Of a DNA stretch of 64,000 nucleotides, positions 9,051 through 20,894 are shown piece after piece. The notes beneath the pieces were generated by a model. That model was not told where the DNA came from, made no database searches, and was given only the letters and a program-made list of their open reading frames with translations. How positions within the stretch are numbered: position 1 is the stretch's first letter; each line of letters starts with the position of its first letter. A program made the position numbers and the translations under genes. The DNA is from Maribacter halichondriae (GTDB lineage Bacteria; Bacteroidota; Bacteroidia; Flavobacteriales; Flavobacteriaceae): assembly GCF_027474825.1 (NCBI RefSeq), contig NZ_CP107030.1, positions 806,001-870,000 of the forward strand, written 5' to 3'.

Positions 9051-10379
9051 TTACTCCGCGTTGTCCAAAAAGTCCTTCAATTTTTCAGACCACTTGTCAA
9101 AAACCGATTTTCGTTCTTTTCTTGGTCCGTTTGATGAAGCCATTTCTTCGTCATGACCCGCATACGCCATCTCATGTTCGGGCTCTTGCGGTTGTTTAGG
9201 ATTTGTTGCCCCCTTTTCATCGTTCTTGACCGCATTCATCAACAGGCCAACAGCGGTGGCATACAACGGACTTGCCACTTCTTCATCGGAATCGCCTGCC
9301 AAGTGTTCGTTAGGATATCCAATTCGAGTGTCCATGCCTGTGATATACTCCACCAATTGTTTAAGGTGTTTTAGCTGACTTCCACCTCCCGTAAGCACAA
9401 TACCTGCAATCAATTTCTTTTTTTGTTCTTCGTGCCCGTAGTTTTTTATCTCGACATAGACCTGTTCTATGATTTCCACCACGCGGGCGTGAATGATTTT
9501 GGAAAGGTTTTTTAACGTAATCTCCTTGGGTTCCCTACCGCGTAAACCAGGAATAGAAACAATCTCATTGTCTTTGTTCTCACCGGGCCAAGCCGAGCCA
9601 AACTTCATTTTTAATAGTTCAGCTTGCTTTTCAATGATAGAACAGCCTTCCTTAATATCTTCGGTAATTACACCGCCACCAAAAGGTATTACCGCCGTGT
9701 GGCGAATAATTCCGTCTTTGAAAATGGCAAGATCCGTGGTACCGCCACCAATATCGATCAGGGCAACACCCGCCTCTTTTTCTTCTTGACTCAAAACCGC
9801 TTCGGATGATGCCAAAGGTTCCAAAGTAATATTCCCTAAATTAAGGCCAGCGCTCTTGATGCATCGCCCCACATTCTTAATGGAGGAGACTTGACCGACC
9901 ACTACGTGAAAATTCGCCTCAAGACGACCGCCGTACATTCCAATGGGCTGTTTTATTTCTGCCTGCCCATCAACTTTATATTCTTGTGGAAGCACGTGGA
10001 TAATTTCCTCTCCGGGAAGCATAACCAGCTTGTACACCTGGTTCACTAATTTGTCAAGGTCGTCCTCGTTAATAACCTCCTCCGAATCTGGACGTGTAAT
10101 GTAGTCGCTGTGTTGGAGACTTCGAATATGCTGACCTGCAATACCGACGACCACGGAGCCGATTTTAAGACCTGAATTCGCTTCGGCCTCCTCGACCGCC
10201 TGTTGAATCGATTTAATGGTCTGGGTAATATTGTTAACGACACCTCGATGTACCCCAAGGCTTTTGGATCTTCCGATGCCCAAGACCTCGATTTTTCCGT
10301 ATTCGTTTTCCTTACCGATTATGGCAACGATTTTGGTGGTTCCAATGTCCAGCCCGACTGAATAATTACCTTGTTCCAT
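9051..10379 (-). CDS. ftsA: Cell division protein FtsA
   Basis: Actin-like ATPase that tethers FtsZ to the membrane. 442 aa with YSVGLDIGTTKIVAIIG phosphate-1 motif at the N-terminus, the FtsA-specific 1C domain, IDIGGGTTDLAIF (phosphate-2) near 210 and GIVLTGGGSQL (adenosine motif) near 330. A charged linker (about 385-415) precedes a C-terminal amphipathic stretch, KSVFDKWSEKLKDFLDNAE, the expected membrane-targeting sequence. Sits between ftsQ and ftsZ in the usual order. Confidence 0.97.
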   Translation of the reverse strand: MEQGNYSVGLDIGTTKIVAIIGKENEYGKIEVLGIGRSKSLGVHRGVVNNITQTIKSIQQAVEEAEANSGLKIGSVVVGIAGQHIRSLQHSDYITRPDSEEVINEDDLDKLVNQVYKLVMLPGEEIIHVLPQEYKVDGQAEIKQPIGMYGGRLEANFHVVVGQVSSIKNVGRCIKSAGLNLGNITLEPLASSEAVLSQEEKEAGVALIDIGGGTTDLAIFKDGIIRHTAVIPFGGGVITEDIKEGCSIIEKQAELLKMKFGSAWPGENKDNEIVSIPGLRGREPKEITLKNLSKIIHARVVEIIEQVYVEIKNYGHEEQKKKLIAGIVLTGGGSQLKHLKQLVEYITGMDTRIGYPNEHLAGDSDEEVASPLYATAVGLLMNAVKNDEKGATNPKQPQEPEHEMAYAGHDEEMASSNGPRKERKSVFDKWSEKLKDFLDNAE

Positions 10380-10388
10380 TTGATTGAT

Positions 10389-11108
10389 TTAAATTTTGGT
10401 GCACACTACTTGATTATTGAACTCAAGACTCACGATTGCAAAGTCTTCTAGGGTCTTATCTTTGTTCGCCTTTGCATAAAAGGCCTTGAAATTTTTAAAT
10501 TTCTCTTCAAGATTATCGACCCCGCCCAGATTTACTACAAATTCTTCCATTCTGAACTTGAGCTGATACTTTTCCTCCTCCTCTACATGTATGCCTATGA
10601 CATTTTTTCGAAGGAAATCATCTGTGTTAATATATTCCAGAATCTTATAGACATCCTCCAAACTTTGGCCCGTAATTTTCCCTGTGATGATGGGCACTCT
10701 TGCGGAGTGACTCATGGACAACGGCATGCGTTTTCCTTCATCATCAAGATAAAATTTTGTATTCCCCTCTATTCTCCCGATTGGCCTTCGCTGTACGATT
10801 TTTGACGTAAGCTCCCCATTTACAGTAAGATACACTTGGGCATTTTTCACCATGTCATTGGTCTCAATGACCTCTTCTATAGTATTCAAAACTAATTTTT
10901 CTTTGGGCACATTTGTGAGGTCGCCATAATTTTGTATTAACAATTTATTAACCATACCCTCTGTTATGTAAAGGTTCTGATCCCCAACGAATTGTATGTT
11001 CAAACCCTTTACGGTCTTCTTTTTACTTCGTTCGTTCGAGAATGCAAACAGTCCGGAAATAACAAGTAAAAGAGCTATTGTCTTTATATAGTTCCAATTA
11101 ATGCGCAT
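10389..11108 (-). CDS. ftsQ: Cell division protein FtsQ
   Basis: 239-aa bitopic divisome protein: short cytoplasmic N-terminus, one membrane helix (YIKTAALLLVISGLFAF-like, about residues 7-24) and a periplasmic POTRA/FtsQ domain. Sequence similarity is low, as usual for Bacteroidota FtsQ, and the assignment rests on size, topology and position between murC and ftsA. Its ATG at 11108 overlaps the end of murC by 11 bp. Confidence 0.9.
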   Translation of the reverse strand: MRINWNYIKTIALLLVISGLFAFSNERSKKKTVKGLNIQFVGDQNLYITEGMVNKLLIQNYGDLTNVPKEKLVLNTIEEVIETNDMVKNAQVYLTVNGELTSKIVQRRPIGRIEGNTKFYLDDEGKRMPLSMSHSARVPIITGKITGQSLEDVYKILEYINTDDFLRKNVIGIHVEEEEKYQLKFRMEEFVVNLGGVDNLEEKFKNFKAFYAKANKDKTLEDFAIVSLEFNNQVVCTKI

Positions 11109-12447
11109 AATTCAATTCTTTTTTAATTCTTGATACTTCTAACCCGATATCGCCGGCACCCATGGTCACCAATACTTCAGGATCTTGATTTTTTATTTCT
11201 TGAATCAACTCGGATTTATCGATTCTTTTTTTATTGGAATTTTCTATTTTTTCGAGCAACCATTGTGAACTGATTCCTTCCATTGGTTTTTCCTAGCGGG
11301 ATAGATATCCAACAACACGATGCTATCGAATTTCGACAAGCTTTCTGCAAAGGCATCGCCGAAATCCCTTGTTCTCGAAAATAAATGGGGTTGAAAAATA
11401 GCCAGTACTTTTTTGCCCGGATGCATTTCACAAATTGCATCGTAAACTGCATTAATCTCAGTCGGATGATGCGCATAATCATCGATGAAGACAAAATCAT
11501 CTTTTTTTATCTTGTACGAGAACCGGCGTTGTACGCCCTTAAAAGTTTCCATAGCTTTCGCTAGACGAGACTGGGGAGACCCTGTTTGCACCGCCATGGC
11601 AAAAGCGACCAATCCGTTGAGCAGATTATGCCGTCCGGGTTTGTTGAATTTGACTCCCGATAGGGTAGCTTCGGGAGTCGTCAAGTCAAATATGTAGGAG
11701 CCATGTTCTATTTTCAAGTTTCTGATACAATAATCAGAATCGTCTTCTATGCCATATGTGATTCCCTTTAAGGGGAGTCCTTTCCTTATGAATAATTTCC
11801 CGTCTGAAGCAATACGGGCAACGAATTCTTCGAACGATTTTTTAAGTTCGTCGTGGTTTCCGTAAATGTCCAAATGATCCGCATCCATCGAGGTCACACA
11901 AGCTACATCGGGGAACAATCTTAAAAAGGAACGATCGAACTCATCGGCCTCGACCACTGAATAATCCGTTCCGGAAAAAGAAGTTGCTGTTGAAGTCTTC
12001 CGATATCCCTCCTAAAAAAGCAGTGAACGGCGTGCCCGTCTCTTTGAGCAAGTGGGCCAAAATACTCGAAGTCGTCGTTTTGCCATGTGTGCCTGCGACC
12101 GCAAAACAAAAAGTGTCTTTCGTAATCAGTCCCAAAACCTCAGAGCGTTTTTTAACGTCAAAACCTCTATCCAAAAAATATTGATATTCTGAATGTTCGG
12201 AAGGTACCGCAGGGGTGTACACGATTAAAGTGGTATCTTTTTCTGTAAATTTTTCAGGAATTGAATTCACATGGTCTTCGTAATGGATTTCAATTCCGAG
12301 TTCACTCAATTCCTGTGTCAAAGGAGTTTCGGTCTTGTCATATCCTGCAACATTTTTATCGATGAACTTAAAATAACGTGCCAGGGCGGACATGCCGATG
12401 CCTCCGATGCCGATGAAGTAGACGTTATGTATTTTTTTAAGATCCAC
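11098..12447 (-). CDS. murC: UDP-N-acetylmuramate--L-alanine ligase, two frameshifts
   Basis: Adds L-Ala to UDP-MurNAc in the cytosol. Three frames carry consecutive parts: N-terminal FIGIGGIGMSALARYF and P-loop GTHGKTTTSS; central VVEADEFDRSFL and DDYAHHPTEI; C-terminal MEGISSQWLLEKIE...MGAGDIG. One extra base in the A5 at 11975-11979 and one missing base at 11287-11293 (family DIYPAREKP reads DIYPARKNQ here) rejoin them into 449 aa, the normal length. MurC is indispensable, so both shifts are most likely sequencing errors. Start is GTG at 12447, overlapping the murG stop (TAGTG). Confidence 0.92.
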
Positions 12448-13536
12448 TAGTCCAATAGTTTTTCTATTTCGTCCACAATATGCTTTGTGGCGTCGGGCAA
12501 TGCTAATTTTTTGATGTTCGCACTAAGACGATCCTGCTTATCTTTTGATTGGACCAATAATGAAAAAACCGATTCAAATTCGGAATCCAAATCTTTTTCC
12601 CTTAACAAGATAGCCGCATCTTCATCGACCAGTGCCTCGGCATTTTTGGTCTGATGGTCTTCAGCCACGTTCGGTGAAGGAATGAAAATGACAGGCTTAC
12701 CTACAATACAGAGTTCCGAGACCGATCCTGCCCCAGCTCTAGAAATGATTATGTCAGCTGCCGTATAGGTCAGGTCCATGCGATTCAAAAAATCAAAAAC
12801 CTTAATTGTATCGGAGGTGTATTCTTTGTATTCCTCGAAATACAGTTTTCCACATTGCCATATAATCTGAAGGTCGTTCGCCCTGAAAAAATCAAGTTTC
12901 GATTCTACCAGTTGATTGATGCGTCTTGCCCCTAGGCTGCCACCCAAAATCAAAAGGGTCGGTTTATTGACTTCTAATCCAAAGAATTCTAAAGCCTCAT
13001 TTTTATTTTTTTGTATTTCTACCAGATCACCACGTACGGGGTTTCCGGTCTTTACTATTTTTTCCTTCGGAAAGAATTCTTCCATTCCGTCATAGGCAAC
13101 ACAGATTTTGGCGACCTTATCTTTCAACAGTTTGTTGGTAATTCCGGCAAAAGAATTCTGTTCTTGCAATACACAAGGTATTCCCCTGCCACTGGCCACT
13201 TTCAGCAATGGACCACTTGCAAACCCGCCGGTACCTACTACGGCATCGGGCTTAAATCGGGATACTATTTTACCAGACTTCAACAAACTACTTATCAATT
13301 TAAAGGGAAACATCAAATTTCTAAGGGTTAGTTTCCGTTGCAACCCTGTAATCCATAATCCTTCTATTTCGTACCCTGCTTGTGGTACTTTTTCCATTTC
13401 CATTCGATCCTTGGCACCGACGAATAAAAATTCAGCGTTTGGATATCTTCTTTTTCAATTCATTGGCGATGGCGATTGCGGGATAAATATGGCCGCCCGT
13501 ACCGCCACCAGAAAGTATGAACCTATAATTGCCCAC
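12447..13536 (-). CDS. murG: Undecaprenyl-PP-MurNAc-pentapeptide GlcNAc transferase, frameshifted
   Basis: Makes lipid II from lipid I at the inner membrane face. The start is a GTG at 13536 inside the end of ftsW (14-bp overlap) and gives [20 protein letters not shown], the donor-loop signature. The frame breaks after [27 protein letters not shown] continues one frame over. One extra base at about 13451-13462 (T5 run at 13451-13455 on the plus strand) accounts for it. Later motifs are intact: [41 protein letters not shown]. Corrected length is about 362 aa. Confidence 0.92.
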
Positions 13537-14722
13537 TCAAGACCTCTAAAGGGTTCGTACTATTTATATCGACCGTCTCTTTTTCGGTCGCTAGATTTTT
13601 ATTGCTTACACTTAATATGATACCAATGGCCAAACAGGTCATCCAACCCGATGTTCCACCACTACTGATCAATGGCAGATTCTGCCCAGTCACGGGAAAT
13701 AGTTCTACCGCCACTGCCATGTTGATCAAGGCCTGAAAAATTATAGGAAGCCCTACACCCAAAGCCAATAATTTTCCAAAAGTGGTGGTCGCACCATTAG
13801 CTATTACAACTATTCTAAATAAGAGAAATAGATAGAACAACATCAGACCAAAACCTCCGACCAGTCCGTATTCCTCGACAATTATGGCATAAATAAAATC
13901 GGAAGAACTCTGCGGAAGGAAATTCTTTTGAATACTTTTTCCAGCTCCTTTCCCAACAATACCTCCAGTAGCAATGGCAATCTTTGCCCTCTCTATTTGG
14001 TAGTCCGCCTCGGAGTCTCCCGGACTCCAAAAACTTTCTATCCTGCTCGTCCATGTATCGACACGGTTGGGAAACATATCAGGAAAGGCTTTTGCCACTA
14101 GAATGAATAGTGTAAGGCACAAGATTCCGGTCCCCACGATTCCCATTAAATATTTTATAGGATATCCGCCGATAAAGCATAATAGTAAAACCATCGAAAA
14201 AATAATGGCCGCTGTGGAAAAATTGGCCGGTAAAATCAGTATCACCGTCAAAAAAACAGGAATCCATAAGGGCAAAATACTTTCTTGAAACCTCACGGTC
14301 TTATCCTTGATTTTGGTAAGATATCGTGCAACATAAATCATCAAGACCACAGCCGCCAACGTGGACGCTTGAAACTTGATCCCAATAAACGGTAGTTGGA
14401 TCCAACGACTTGCATTGGCCCCTTCCATAGTGGTGCCCTGTGCCAATGTCAATGCCAAAAGCACAATTACGATCGGCATGGCAATCAACGAAAGCCCTTT
14501 AAAAAAATGGGTCGGAATGCGATGTACGCCATAAATAATTCCGAATCCCAAGAGCAGAAGCACTGCATGTTTTACCAACCAGCCCATAGGCGTGCCACTC
14601 CCGACCACGTAGACCAGGTTGCTACTGGCGCTATATACAGGCAAAAATGAGAAGAGCCCCAAGAGCGCTACTACGGCCCAAAGTGCTTTATCTCCTTTTA
14701 TATTTTTAAAAACATCACCCAC
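13523..14722 (-). CDS. ftsW: Lipid II polymerase FtsW (SEDS family)
   Basis: 399-aa polytopic membrane protein, about ten helices. SEDS glycosyltransferase that polymerises lipid II with the cognate PBP (FtsI, here at 18888). Motifs include [30 protein letters not shown] and the C-terminal [20 protein letters not shown]. Lies between murD (3 bp upstream) and murG (overlapping), the usual dcw order. Confidence 0.96.
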   Translation of the reverse strand: MGDVFKNIKGDKALWAVVALLGLFSFLPVYSASSNLVYVVGSGTPMGWLVKHAVLLLLGFGIIYGVHRIPTHFFKGLSLIAMPIVIVLLALTLAQGTTMEGANASRWIQLPFIGIKFQASTLAAVVLMIYVARYLTKIKDKTVRFQESILPLWIPVFLTVILILPANFSTAAIIFSMVLLLCFIGGYPIKYLMGIVGTGILCLTLFILVAKAFPDMFPNRVDTWTSRIESFWSPGDSEADYQIERAKIAIATGGIVGKGAGKSIQKNFLPQSSSDFIYAIIVEEYGLVGGFGLMLFYLFLLFRIVVIANGATTTFGKLLALGVGLPIIFQALINMAVAVELFPVTGQNLPLISSGGTSGWMTCLAIGIILSVSNKNLATEKETVDINSTNPLEVLSGQL

Positions 14723-14724
14723 TC

Positions 14725-16058
14725 TTATAGGTTTTTTATTGCTTCCTTAAATTGATCTCCCCTATCCTCGTAATTTTCAAAAAGGTCAAAACTGGCACAA
14801 GCGGGCGAAAGCAATACGGTGTCGCCTCTTTGCGCAATTTTATAGGCAACCTTCACGGCCTCTTCCATGGCGAAAGTCTCCACCATCAAATCGACCACGT
14901 TGCCAAAAAAGTCCTTTATTTTAGAATTATCCTCACCCAAGCAAATAATGGCCTTGACCTTTTCACGAACCAACGGCATCAATTCCTTATAATCATTTCC
15001 TTTATCGACACCGCCTACAATCCAAACAATTGGTGTTTTGACACTGTCCAGCGCATAGAACACTGAATTGACATTGGTCGCCTTGGAATCGTTGATGTAT
15101 TGCACATGTTGAATCTTCAGCACTTTTTCTAGTCGATGTGGCGCGCCTTGAAAATTCTCGATACTTTGACGAATCGTCTCCTTTCTGATACCGATAAGTT
15201 TCGCCACCATAGCCGCTGCCATGGTATTTTTTAAATTATGTTGGCCTTCCAATGCTAGTGCGTCTGTCGTCATTTCAATGGTATTATTAGTTGTCGTTAT
15301 TCTTATTCTATTGTTCTTGATGTATGCTCCTTCTTCCAATTCATTTTGAAGTGAAAAAGGCAATGCTTTGGATTTGACGGGATGGACTTTCAACCAGTCT
15401 ACAATGACCTCGTCATCTGCATCGTAGATGAAGAAATCTTCTTCGGTCTGGTTTTCGGCAATCCGGAATTTTGAGGCGATATAATTTTCAAACTTGTAAT
15501 CATACCGGTTTAAATGATCCGGCGTGATATTGGTCAAAATGGCGATATGAGGTTTGAAATCCGTAATTCCGTCCAATTGAAAGCTGCTGATCTCCAGCAC
15601 ATAATACTCAAAGTTGTACTCCGCTACCATCTTCGCAAAACTGTCACCGATGTTTCCGGCCATTCCGACATTACGGTTTCCTTCGCTTATAATATGGTTT
15701 GTGAGCATTGTGGTCGTTGTCTTACCATTGCTTCCCGTGATACCAATGATTTTTGCATCGGTATAGCGTGAGGCGAACTCTATCTCCGAAATCACCGGAA
15801 TACCTTTTCCGGTCAATTTCATCACCAAAGCCACTTTATCAGGTATCCCCGGACTCTTCATGGCCACATCGGCATTCAGAATTTTATCCTCGGTATGCTT
15901 CTCTTCTTCCCAATCAATTCCAAAATGTTCAAGAACGTCTTTGTACTTTTTTTTATTTTTCCTTTATCGGAAACAAAAACTTCAAATCCTTTTTGTTTCC
16001 CCAAGATAGCCGTGCCTACGCCGCTTTCGCCCGCTCCCAAGACTACTAGCCTTTTCAT
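14725..16058 (-). CDS. murD: UDP-MurNAc-L-Ala--D-glutamate ligase, frameshifted
   Basis: Adds D-Glu to UDP-MurNAc-L-Ala in the cytosol. The N-terminus MKRLVVLGAGESGVGTAILG runs into KIKKSTKTF and a stop; one frame over the natural text continues KYKDVLEHFGIDWEEEKHTED to NADVAMKSPGIP. A missing base in the T8 run (plus strand 15947-15954) explains it. P-loop ITGSNGKTTTTML, NITPDHLNRY and HRLEKV are intact. Corrected length is 444 aa, as expected. Its ATG follows the mraY stop by 1 bp. Confidence 0.92.
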
Positions 16059-16059
16059 C

Positions 16060-17283
16060 TTATCTGATTTTTAAGGTCACAAAGGTTAAAATGGCCAGTA
16101 AGATTCCTATAATCCAGAATCGGGTTACGATCTTACTCTCGTGATACCCTTTCTTTTGATAATGATGGTGCAAGGGTGCCATCAAAAAAATGCGCTTACC
16201 CTCGCCCAATCTTTTTTTTGTGTATTTGAAATAACCGACCTGTGCCATTACGGATAGCGATTCGGCGAAGAAAACCCCACACAACAGCGGTATAAGCAAT
16301 TCTTTGCGTACAATTATGGCAATTACAGCGATTACGCCACCAATTGTCAGGCTACCTGTATCACCCATAAAAACCTGAGCGGGATAGGCGTTGTACCATA
16401 GAAATCCGACCAAGGCTCCTGCAAAGGCAGTTATGAAAACCAGCAACTCCCCTGCCCTCGGTATGTACATGATGTTCAAATATTCGGAAACGATCGTATT
16501 ACCCGAGACCCATGCGAAAATTCCCAAGGTTAAAACTATTATTGCGGATGTACCACCTGCAAGCCCGTCGATACCATCGGTCAGGTTCGCACCGTTGGAA
16601 ACCGCGGTCACAATGAAAATTACAATGGGGATAAAAATCATCCAAGCATATTTCTCCAGTCCTTCTCCGGCCCATGATATCAAGCCGGAGTAGTCAAATT
16701 CGTTGTTCTTAAAAAATGGCACTGTAGTCATTGTGGATTTGATTTCCTTACCTTGAACCGGTTCCACAGTATACTGCTCCGTAATCATGGTACTATCTGA
16801 ATCTTTCATGGTCACTTCAGGGTGGAAGTACAGCGTGGCACCAACCCCAAGCCCTAAAACGACCTGTCCCATAACCTTGAATCTTCCTTTAAGTCCTTTT
16901 TTATCCTTCTTAAAAATTTTGATATAATCATCCGCAAAGCCAATTATACCCATCCAGATAGTTGTTACTATAAGGAGTATTACGTAGATATTATCAAGCC
17001 ATCTGGCAAATAATAAAACGGGAATCAACGTCGACATGATAATAATCAGACCCCCCATGGTCGGGGTTCCTGCCTTTTGTTTCTGCCCGGCCAAACCTAG
17101 ATCTCGAATGGTTTCTCCTATTTGTTTGCGTTGTAGAAACAAGATTACCCGCTTACCATAAGCAGTGGCAATGACCAAGGAAAGTAATATGGCCATGGCG
17201 GCCCTGAACGTAAGAAACTGGAACAACCCTGCCCCCGGCACCTGATACTCATTTTCCAAATATTCAAACAGATAATACAGCAT
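16060..17283 (-). CDS. mraY: Phospho-MurNAc-pentapeptide transferase
   Basis: 407-aa integral membrane enzyme that moves phospho-MurNAc-pentapeptide onto undecaprenyl phosphate to give lipid I. Motifs: [22 protein letters not shown] (catalytic Asp pair), [12 protein letters not shown] (catalytic Asp) and [12 protein letters not shown]. An internal ~60-residue insert with charged sequence (about 150-200) is typical for the phylum. The ATG at 17283 is chosen over a TTG at 17304. Confidence 0.96.
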   Translation of the reverse strand: MLYYLFEYLENEYQVPGAGLFQFLTFRAAMAILLSLVIATAYGKRVILFLQRKQIGETIRDLGLAGQKQKAGTPTMGGLIIIMSTLIPVLLFARWLDNIYVILLIVTTIWMGIIGFADDYIKIFKKDKKGLKGRFKVMGQVVLGLGVGATLYFHPEVTMKDSDSTMITEQYTVEPVQGKEIKSTMTTVPFFKNNEFDYSGLISWAGEGLEKYAWMIFIPIVIFIVTAVSNGANLTDGIDGLAGGTSAIIVLTLGIFAWVSGNTIVSEYLNIMYIPRAGELLVFITAFAGALVGFLWYNAYPAQVFMGDTGSLTIGGVIAVIAIIVRKELLIPLLCGVFFAESLSVMAQVGYFKYTKKRLGEGKRIFLMAPLHHHYQKKGYHESKIVTRFWIIGILLAILTFVTLKIR

Positions 17284-17428
17284 TCTTTTAAAGTTCAAGT
17301 TCAAGTGTCAAATTCAAACTCAAAATGAGTTCCTTGGCAATTGACCTGTATTGTTCGTTATGGCTTTACTTTCTTTTATCGTTTCTACTGTTGACGTGTA
17401 CCTCTTCTCTGCTAAGCACCCAGATCGA

Positions 17429-18891
17429 CTATTTATTCAATTGCTTCAATACATCCTTCACAATTTCGAAATCGTCAAAATCGATTCGCTTGCCATTGGT
17501 CTCTTGATACGTTTCATGACCCTTGCCCGCAACTAGTATGATATCGTTCGATACCGCCAGTTGGCACGCGGTTTTAATGGCCTGTTCACGATTTTCTATG
17601 GACAAAATTTTTTTGCGTTCTGGGGCTCCACACCGGCCTCCATTTCTCCGATAATGGCATTGGGCGACTCTGACCGCGGATTATCGGAAGTAAAAATCGC
17701 GGTATTGCTCATTTCTGAAGCGATATGACCCATAACCGGACGCTTAGACCTGTCTCTATCGCCACCACACCCCACAACGGTGATGACGTTTTCATTTCCA
17801 GTTCTCAACGTGTTGATAGTATCAAGCACGTTTTTTAGCGCATCCGGTGTATGGGCATAATCTACTATCGCTGTAATTCTTTCCCTTGATATATAATATT
17901 GAAACCTGCCGTCGACATTTTCGAGTTCGCTCAAAATACGAAGGGTTTCTAGTTTCTCTAATCCTAATAAATCTGCAGTGGCGTAAATGGCCAATATGTT
18001 ATAGGCATTAAAATGACCAATGAGCTTGGTCCATAATTCGTTATCATCGATTTTGAGCAGTTGCCCATCGAATTGATTCTCCAGAATTTGGGCTCTATAA
18101 TCCGCAAATGTCTTCAAGGCATACGTGAATTTTCGCGCCTTGGTGTTCTGTAGCATGACCAACCCATTTTTATCATCGATGTTGGTAAGGGCAAAGGCCT
18201 TTTTGGGGAGATTATCAAAAAGTATTTTCTTGGTATCGCGGTATTCTGCGAAAGTCTTATGATAGTCAAGATGATCATGTGATAGATTGGTGAAGATTGC
18301 ACCTTCAAAAACCAATCCTTCGGTTCGCTTTTGGTGTATGCCATGTGAACTCACCTCCATGAAACAAAATTCGACTCCGGCCTCGTTCATCAAGTTTAAA
18401 TGGCTATTGATGGTCAATGCATCTGGAGTGGTGTGGCTCGTCGAATACTCGGCATCATCGACCATGATTTTTATGGTGGATATGAGTCCCACTTTGAATC
18501 CCGCCTTTTTGAATAATTGATACAAAAGACTGCTAATCGTGGTCTTTCCGTTCGTGCCTGTAACGCCAACTAGCCTTAAATTTTTCGAAGGATTGTCATA
18601 AAAATTGGAAGCCATAATAGCCAACGCCTTGTTGCCATTATCCACTTCTGCATAGGTTATTCCATTGACCATCTGCTCAGGGAGTTCTTCACAGATAATC
18701 GCCTTGGCGCCCTGATTGATCGCTTTTTCGATATACTGATGGCCGTCGGTTATAGTTCCCTTGATGGCTACAAAGACATCGTCCATTCCCACTTTACGGG
18801 AATCGAAACAAACCGTATTGACCATGACACTGGTAGATCCGCTAACAGCGGTCAGGCCCACACCATATAATATGTCTTTGAGTAGCTTCAT
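17429..18891 (-). CDS. murE: UDP-MurNAc-L-Ala-D-Glu--meso-DAP ligase, frameshifted near the 3' end
   Basis: Adds the third stem-peptide residue. P-loop GVTGTNGKTTISSL near 110, HDHLDYHKTF, and SDNPRSE, the motif linked to meso-diaminopimelate specificity. The open frame stops at 17596 after GVEPQNAKKFCP; one missing base in the T7 at 17608-17614 restores ILSIENREQAIKTACQLAV, VAGKGHETYQE and a stop at 17429-17431. Corrected length is 487 aa, normal for MurE. Start ATG overlaps the ftsI stop by 4 bp. Confidence 0.92.
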
Positions 18892-20894
18892 GAAAGTTCC
18901 AAGACTATTTTTTCTACCTTATTAATATCAGTTCCCTGTGATACGGACTGCTTTTTAACGCTTCCATTGCCTTTGATTTCGACCTTTAAACCCAGATTTT
19001 CTAGAATCGATACGGCATCCATGCCGCTCATACCTTGTACATTGGGTACTTTATTATATTTCTTTTGGGCCTCGAGGTAATACTTTTGATGTGAACCTTC
19101 TAATTGGGCACCCTCGGCGATTTTCATCTCGACCTCATCAATCAAGGGATTATTCGCATAAATCTTTTGCGCTATTGATTTGAAGACCGGTCCCGATACG
19201 TCGGCCCCATAATAGCCCACACTCCGATCAGGTTCGTGAATAACCACAATACAGGAGTATTTGGGGTTTTCTGCAGGAAAATACCCAGCGAAACTTGAGA
19301 TATACTTGAGTTTATCAGGGTCTTTGGCGACATAGTTCTTTTGGGTCGTCCCTGTTTTTCCGGCCATTGAAAAATTAGGGGAATAGAGACGGTGACCTGT
19401 ACCATGCTTTTTCTCCACTATATTTTTCAATAACTGTTTTACTTTTCCAATAGTTTCTTTCGAGCAGATCGCGGGATTGATAACTTCCTTATCAAATGTC
19501 TTGACCGTACGGTTCATTTCTTTGACCTCTTTGATCAATCTCGGTTTTACCATTTCACCATCGTTGGCGATGGCATTGTAAAATGTTAACGTCTGCAATG
19601 GAGTTAAAGAAACTTCATATCCATAGGCCATCTGTGCCAACGAAAGACCTGACCAGCCCTTATCGCCAGGGAATCTTATTACCGGAATGCCTTCACCCTT
19701 AATCGGAAGACCCAATTCTTTATGAAGCCCCATCTTCATAAGTCCGTTTACATATTTGGCGGGTTTCTCCTTATAGCCGTTGTGAATCATTCTTGCAAAG
19801 GCCGTATTCGAGGAAACTTCAAATGCCTTACCCATAGAGATTTTCCCGTAACCCCCGTTTTTGGCATCTTTTACCCTATGCCTATAGATTTTCCAATATC
19901 CTTTTTCGGTATCGATGACCGTACTGGTGTCGATTACTTTATCTTCCAAGGCGGTTACCAAGTTCATTAATTTGAATGTCGAGCCCGGTTCATGTGATTC
20001 GCCAATAGCATAGTTCAAACGCTCGTAGTACTTGCCGTCTTTTGTTTTTCCTAAATTGGCGATGGCCTTTACTTCTCCCGTCTCGGTTTCCATCACAATG
20101 ACGCATCCGTGGTCGGCCTTGTAATGTTCCAATTGCTTTAATAATGCATGATGTGCGATATCTTGAATATTGACGTCTATAGTCGAATACACATCATAGC
20201 CGTCTTTAGGCTCGACGATATTGTCCCAACCGATAGGCTTCCATTGTCCTTTGGCAATTTTTTGTTTTAACCTTTTTCCTTCGGTACCTCTTAGGTAAGG
20301 ACCGAAAGCCCTCTCGAGGCCTACACCCGCATAACGGTCATATTCGTTAAGACGTTCATACCCAATACTTCGTTCCGCGATTTTTCCTAAAGGATGTTCA
20401 CGTACCGTTTTCTGTTCGATAATCAATCCCCCTTTATATGGGCCTTTCTCGAACAATGGAAAATCTTTTACGGCCATATAATCCGAATAATCGAGGTTTC
20501 TTGCCAAAAGGGCATAACGATTTTTGTTCTCTTTGGCTTTTCGGAGTACTTGTTGGTAATGTGACGAAGGTTTGTCCAACAATTTTGCCAAGGCGTCTGC
20601 CAATGGCTTTACATTTTCCTTAAAATCTTCATCACTAACCGTGACCGCATCAAAACGTATGGCATATCGTGAAACCGAGGTTGCCAATAGACTACCGTCA
20701 TCGGAGTAGAGATCACCGCGATTCGGGGCAATGGTAAACATGCGCTCGGTACGCTCCATGGCCAGGTCTCGATACTTTTCACCATCCACGATTTGAATAC
20801 TGACCAGCTTAAAAAGCACGGCACAGGCGAACAAAAACAGGAAACCTGCAATGAAATACAACCGGGTCAATATTTTCTTGTTAGTTACGGCCAT
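18888..20894 (-). CDS. ftsI: Division transpeptidase PBP3/FtsI with PASTA domain
   Basis: 668-aa class B penicillin-binding protein, septal peptidoglycan cross-linker. One N-terminal membrane helix (LYFIAGFLFLFACAVLFKLV, about 10-29), a pedestal domain, then transpeptidase with SxxK in HEPGSTFKLMN, SxN in VSSNTAF and KTG in AGKTGTTQK. A single PASTA domain follows (about 605-668, VPNVQGMSGMDAVSILENLG). Partner of FtsW. The ATG shares one base with the ftsL stop (TAATG). Confidence 0.96.
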   Translation of the reverse strand: MAVTNKKILTRLYFIAGFLFLFACAVLFKLVSIQIVDGEKYRDLAMERTERMFTIAPNRGDLYSDDGSLLATSVSRYAIRFDAVTVSDEDFKENVKPLADALAKLLDKPSSHYQQVLRKAKENKNRYALLARNLDYSDYMAVKDFPLFEKGPYKGGLIIEQKTVREHPLGKIAERSIGYERLNEYDRYAGVGLERAFGPYLRGTEGKRLKQKIAKGQWKPIGWDNIVEPKDGYDVYSTIDVNIQDIAHHALLKQLEHYKADHGCVIVMETETGEVKAIANLGKTKDGKYYERLNYAIGESHEPGSTFKLMNLVTALEDKVIDTSTVIDTEKGYWKIYRHRVKDAKNGGYGKISMGKAFEVSSNTAFARMIHNGYKEKPAKYVNGLMKMGLHKELGLPIKGEGIPVIRFPGDKGWSGLSLAQMAYGYEVSLTPLQTLTFYNAIANDGEMVKPRLIKEVKEMNRTVKTFDKEVINPAICSKETIGKVKQLLKNIVEKKHGTGHRLYSPNFSMAGKTGTTQKNYVAKDPDKLKYISSFAGYFPAENPKYSCIVVIHEPDRSVGYYGADVSGPVFKSIAQKIYANNPLIDEVEMKIAEGAQLEGSHQKYYLEAQKKYNKVPNVQGMSGMDAVSILENLGLKVEIKGNGSVKKQSVSQGTDINKVEKIVLELS

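Noticed and set aside
8538..9156. Several plus-strand ORFs opposite ftsZ/ftsA
   Set aside because: Antisense shadows with no domain, promoter or start context.
11941..12447. murC fragments as separate proteins or a natural split
   Set aside because: Each fragment holds consecutive parts of one MurC and the junctions are one-base shifts at short runs.
17305..17428. Short plus-strand ORFs between mraY and murE
   Set aside because: They cover the restored C-terminus of murE and the gap after it; no homology. The gap shows only TTGAAC-like six-base repeats.
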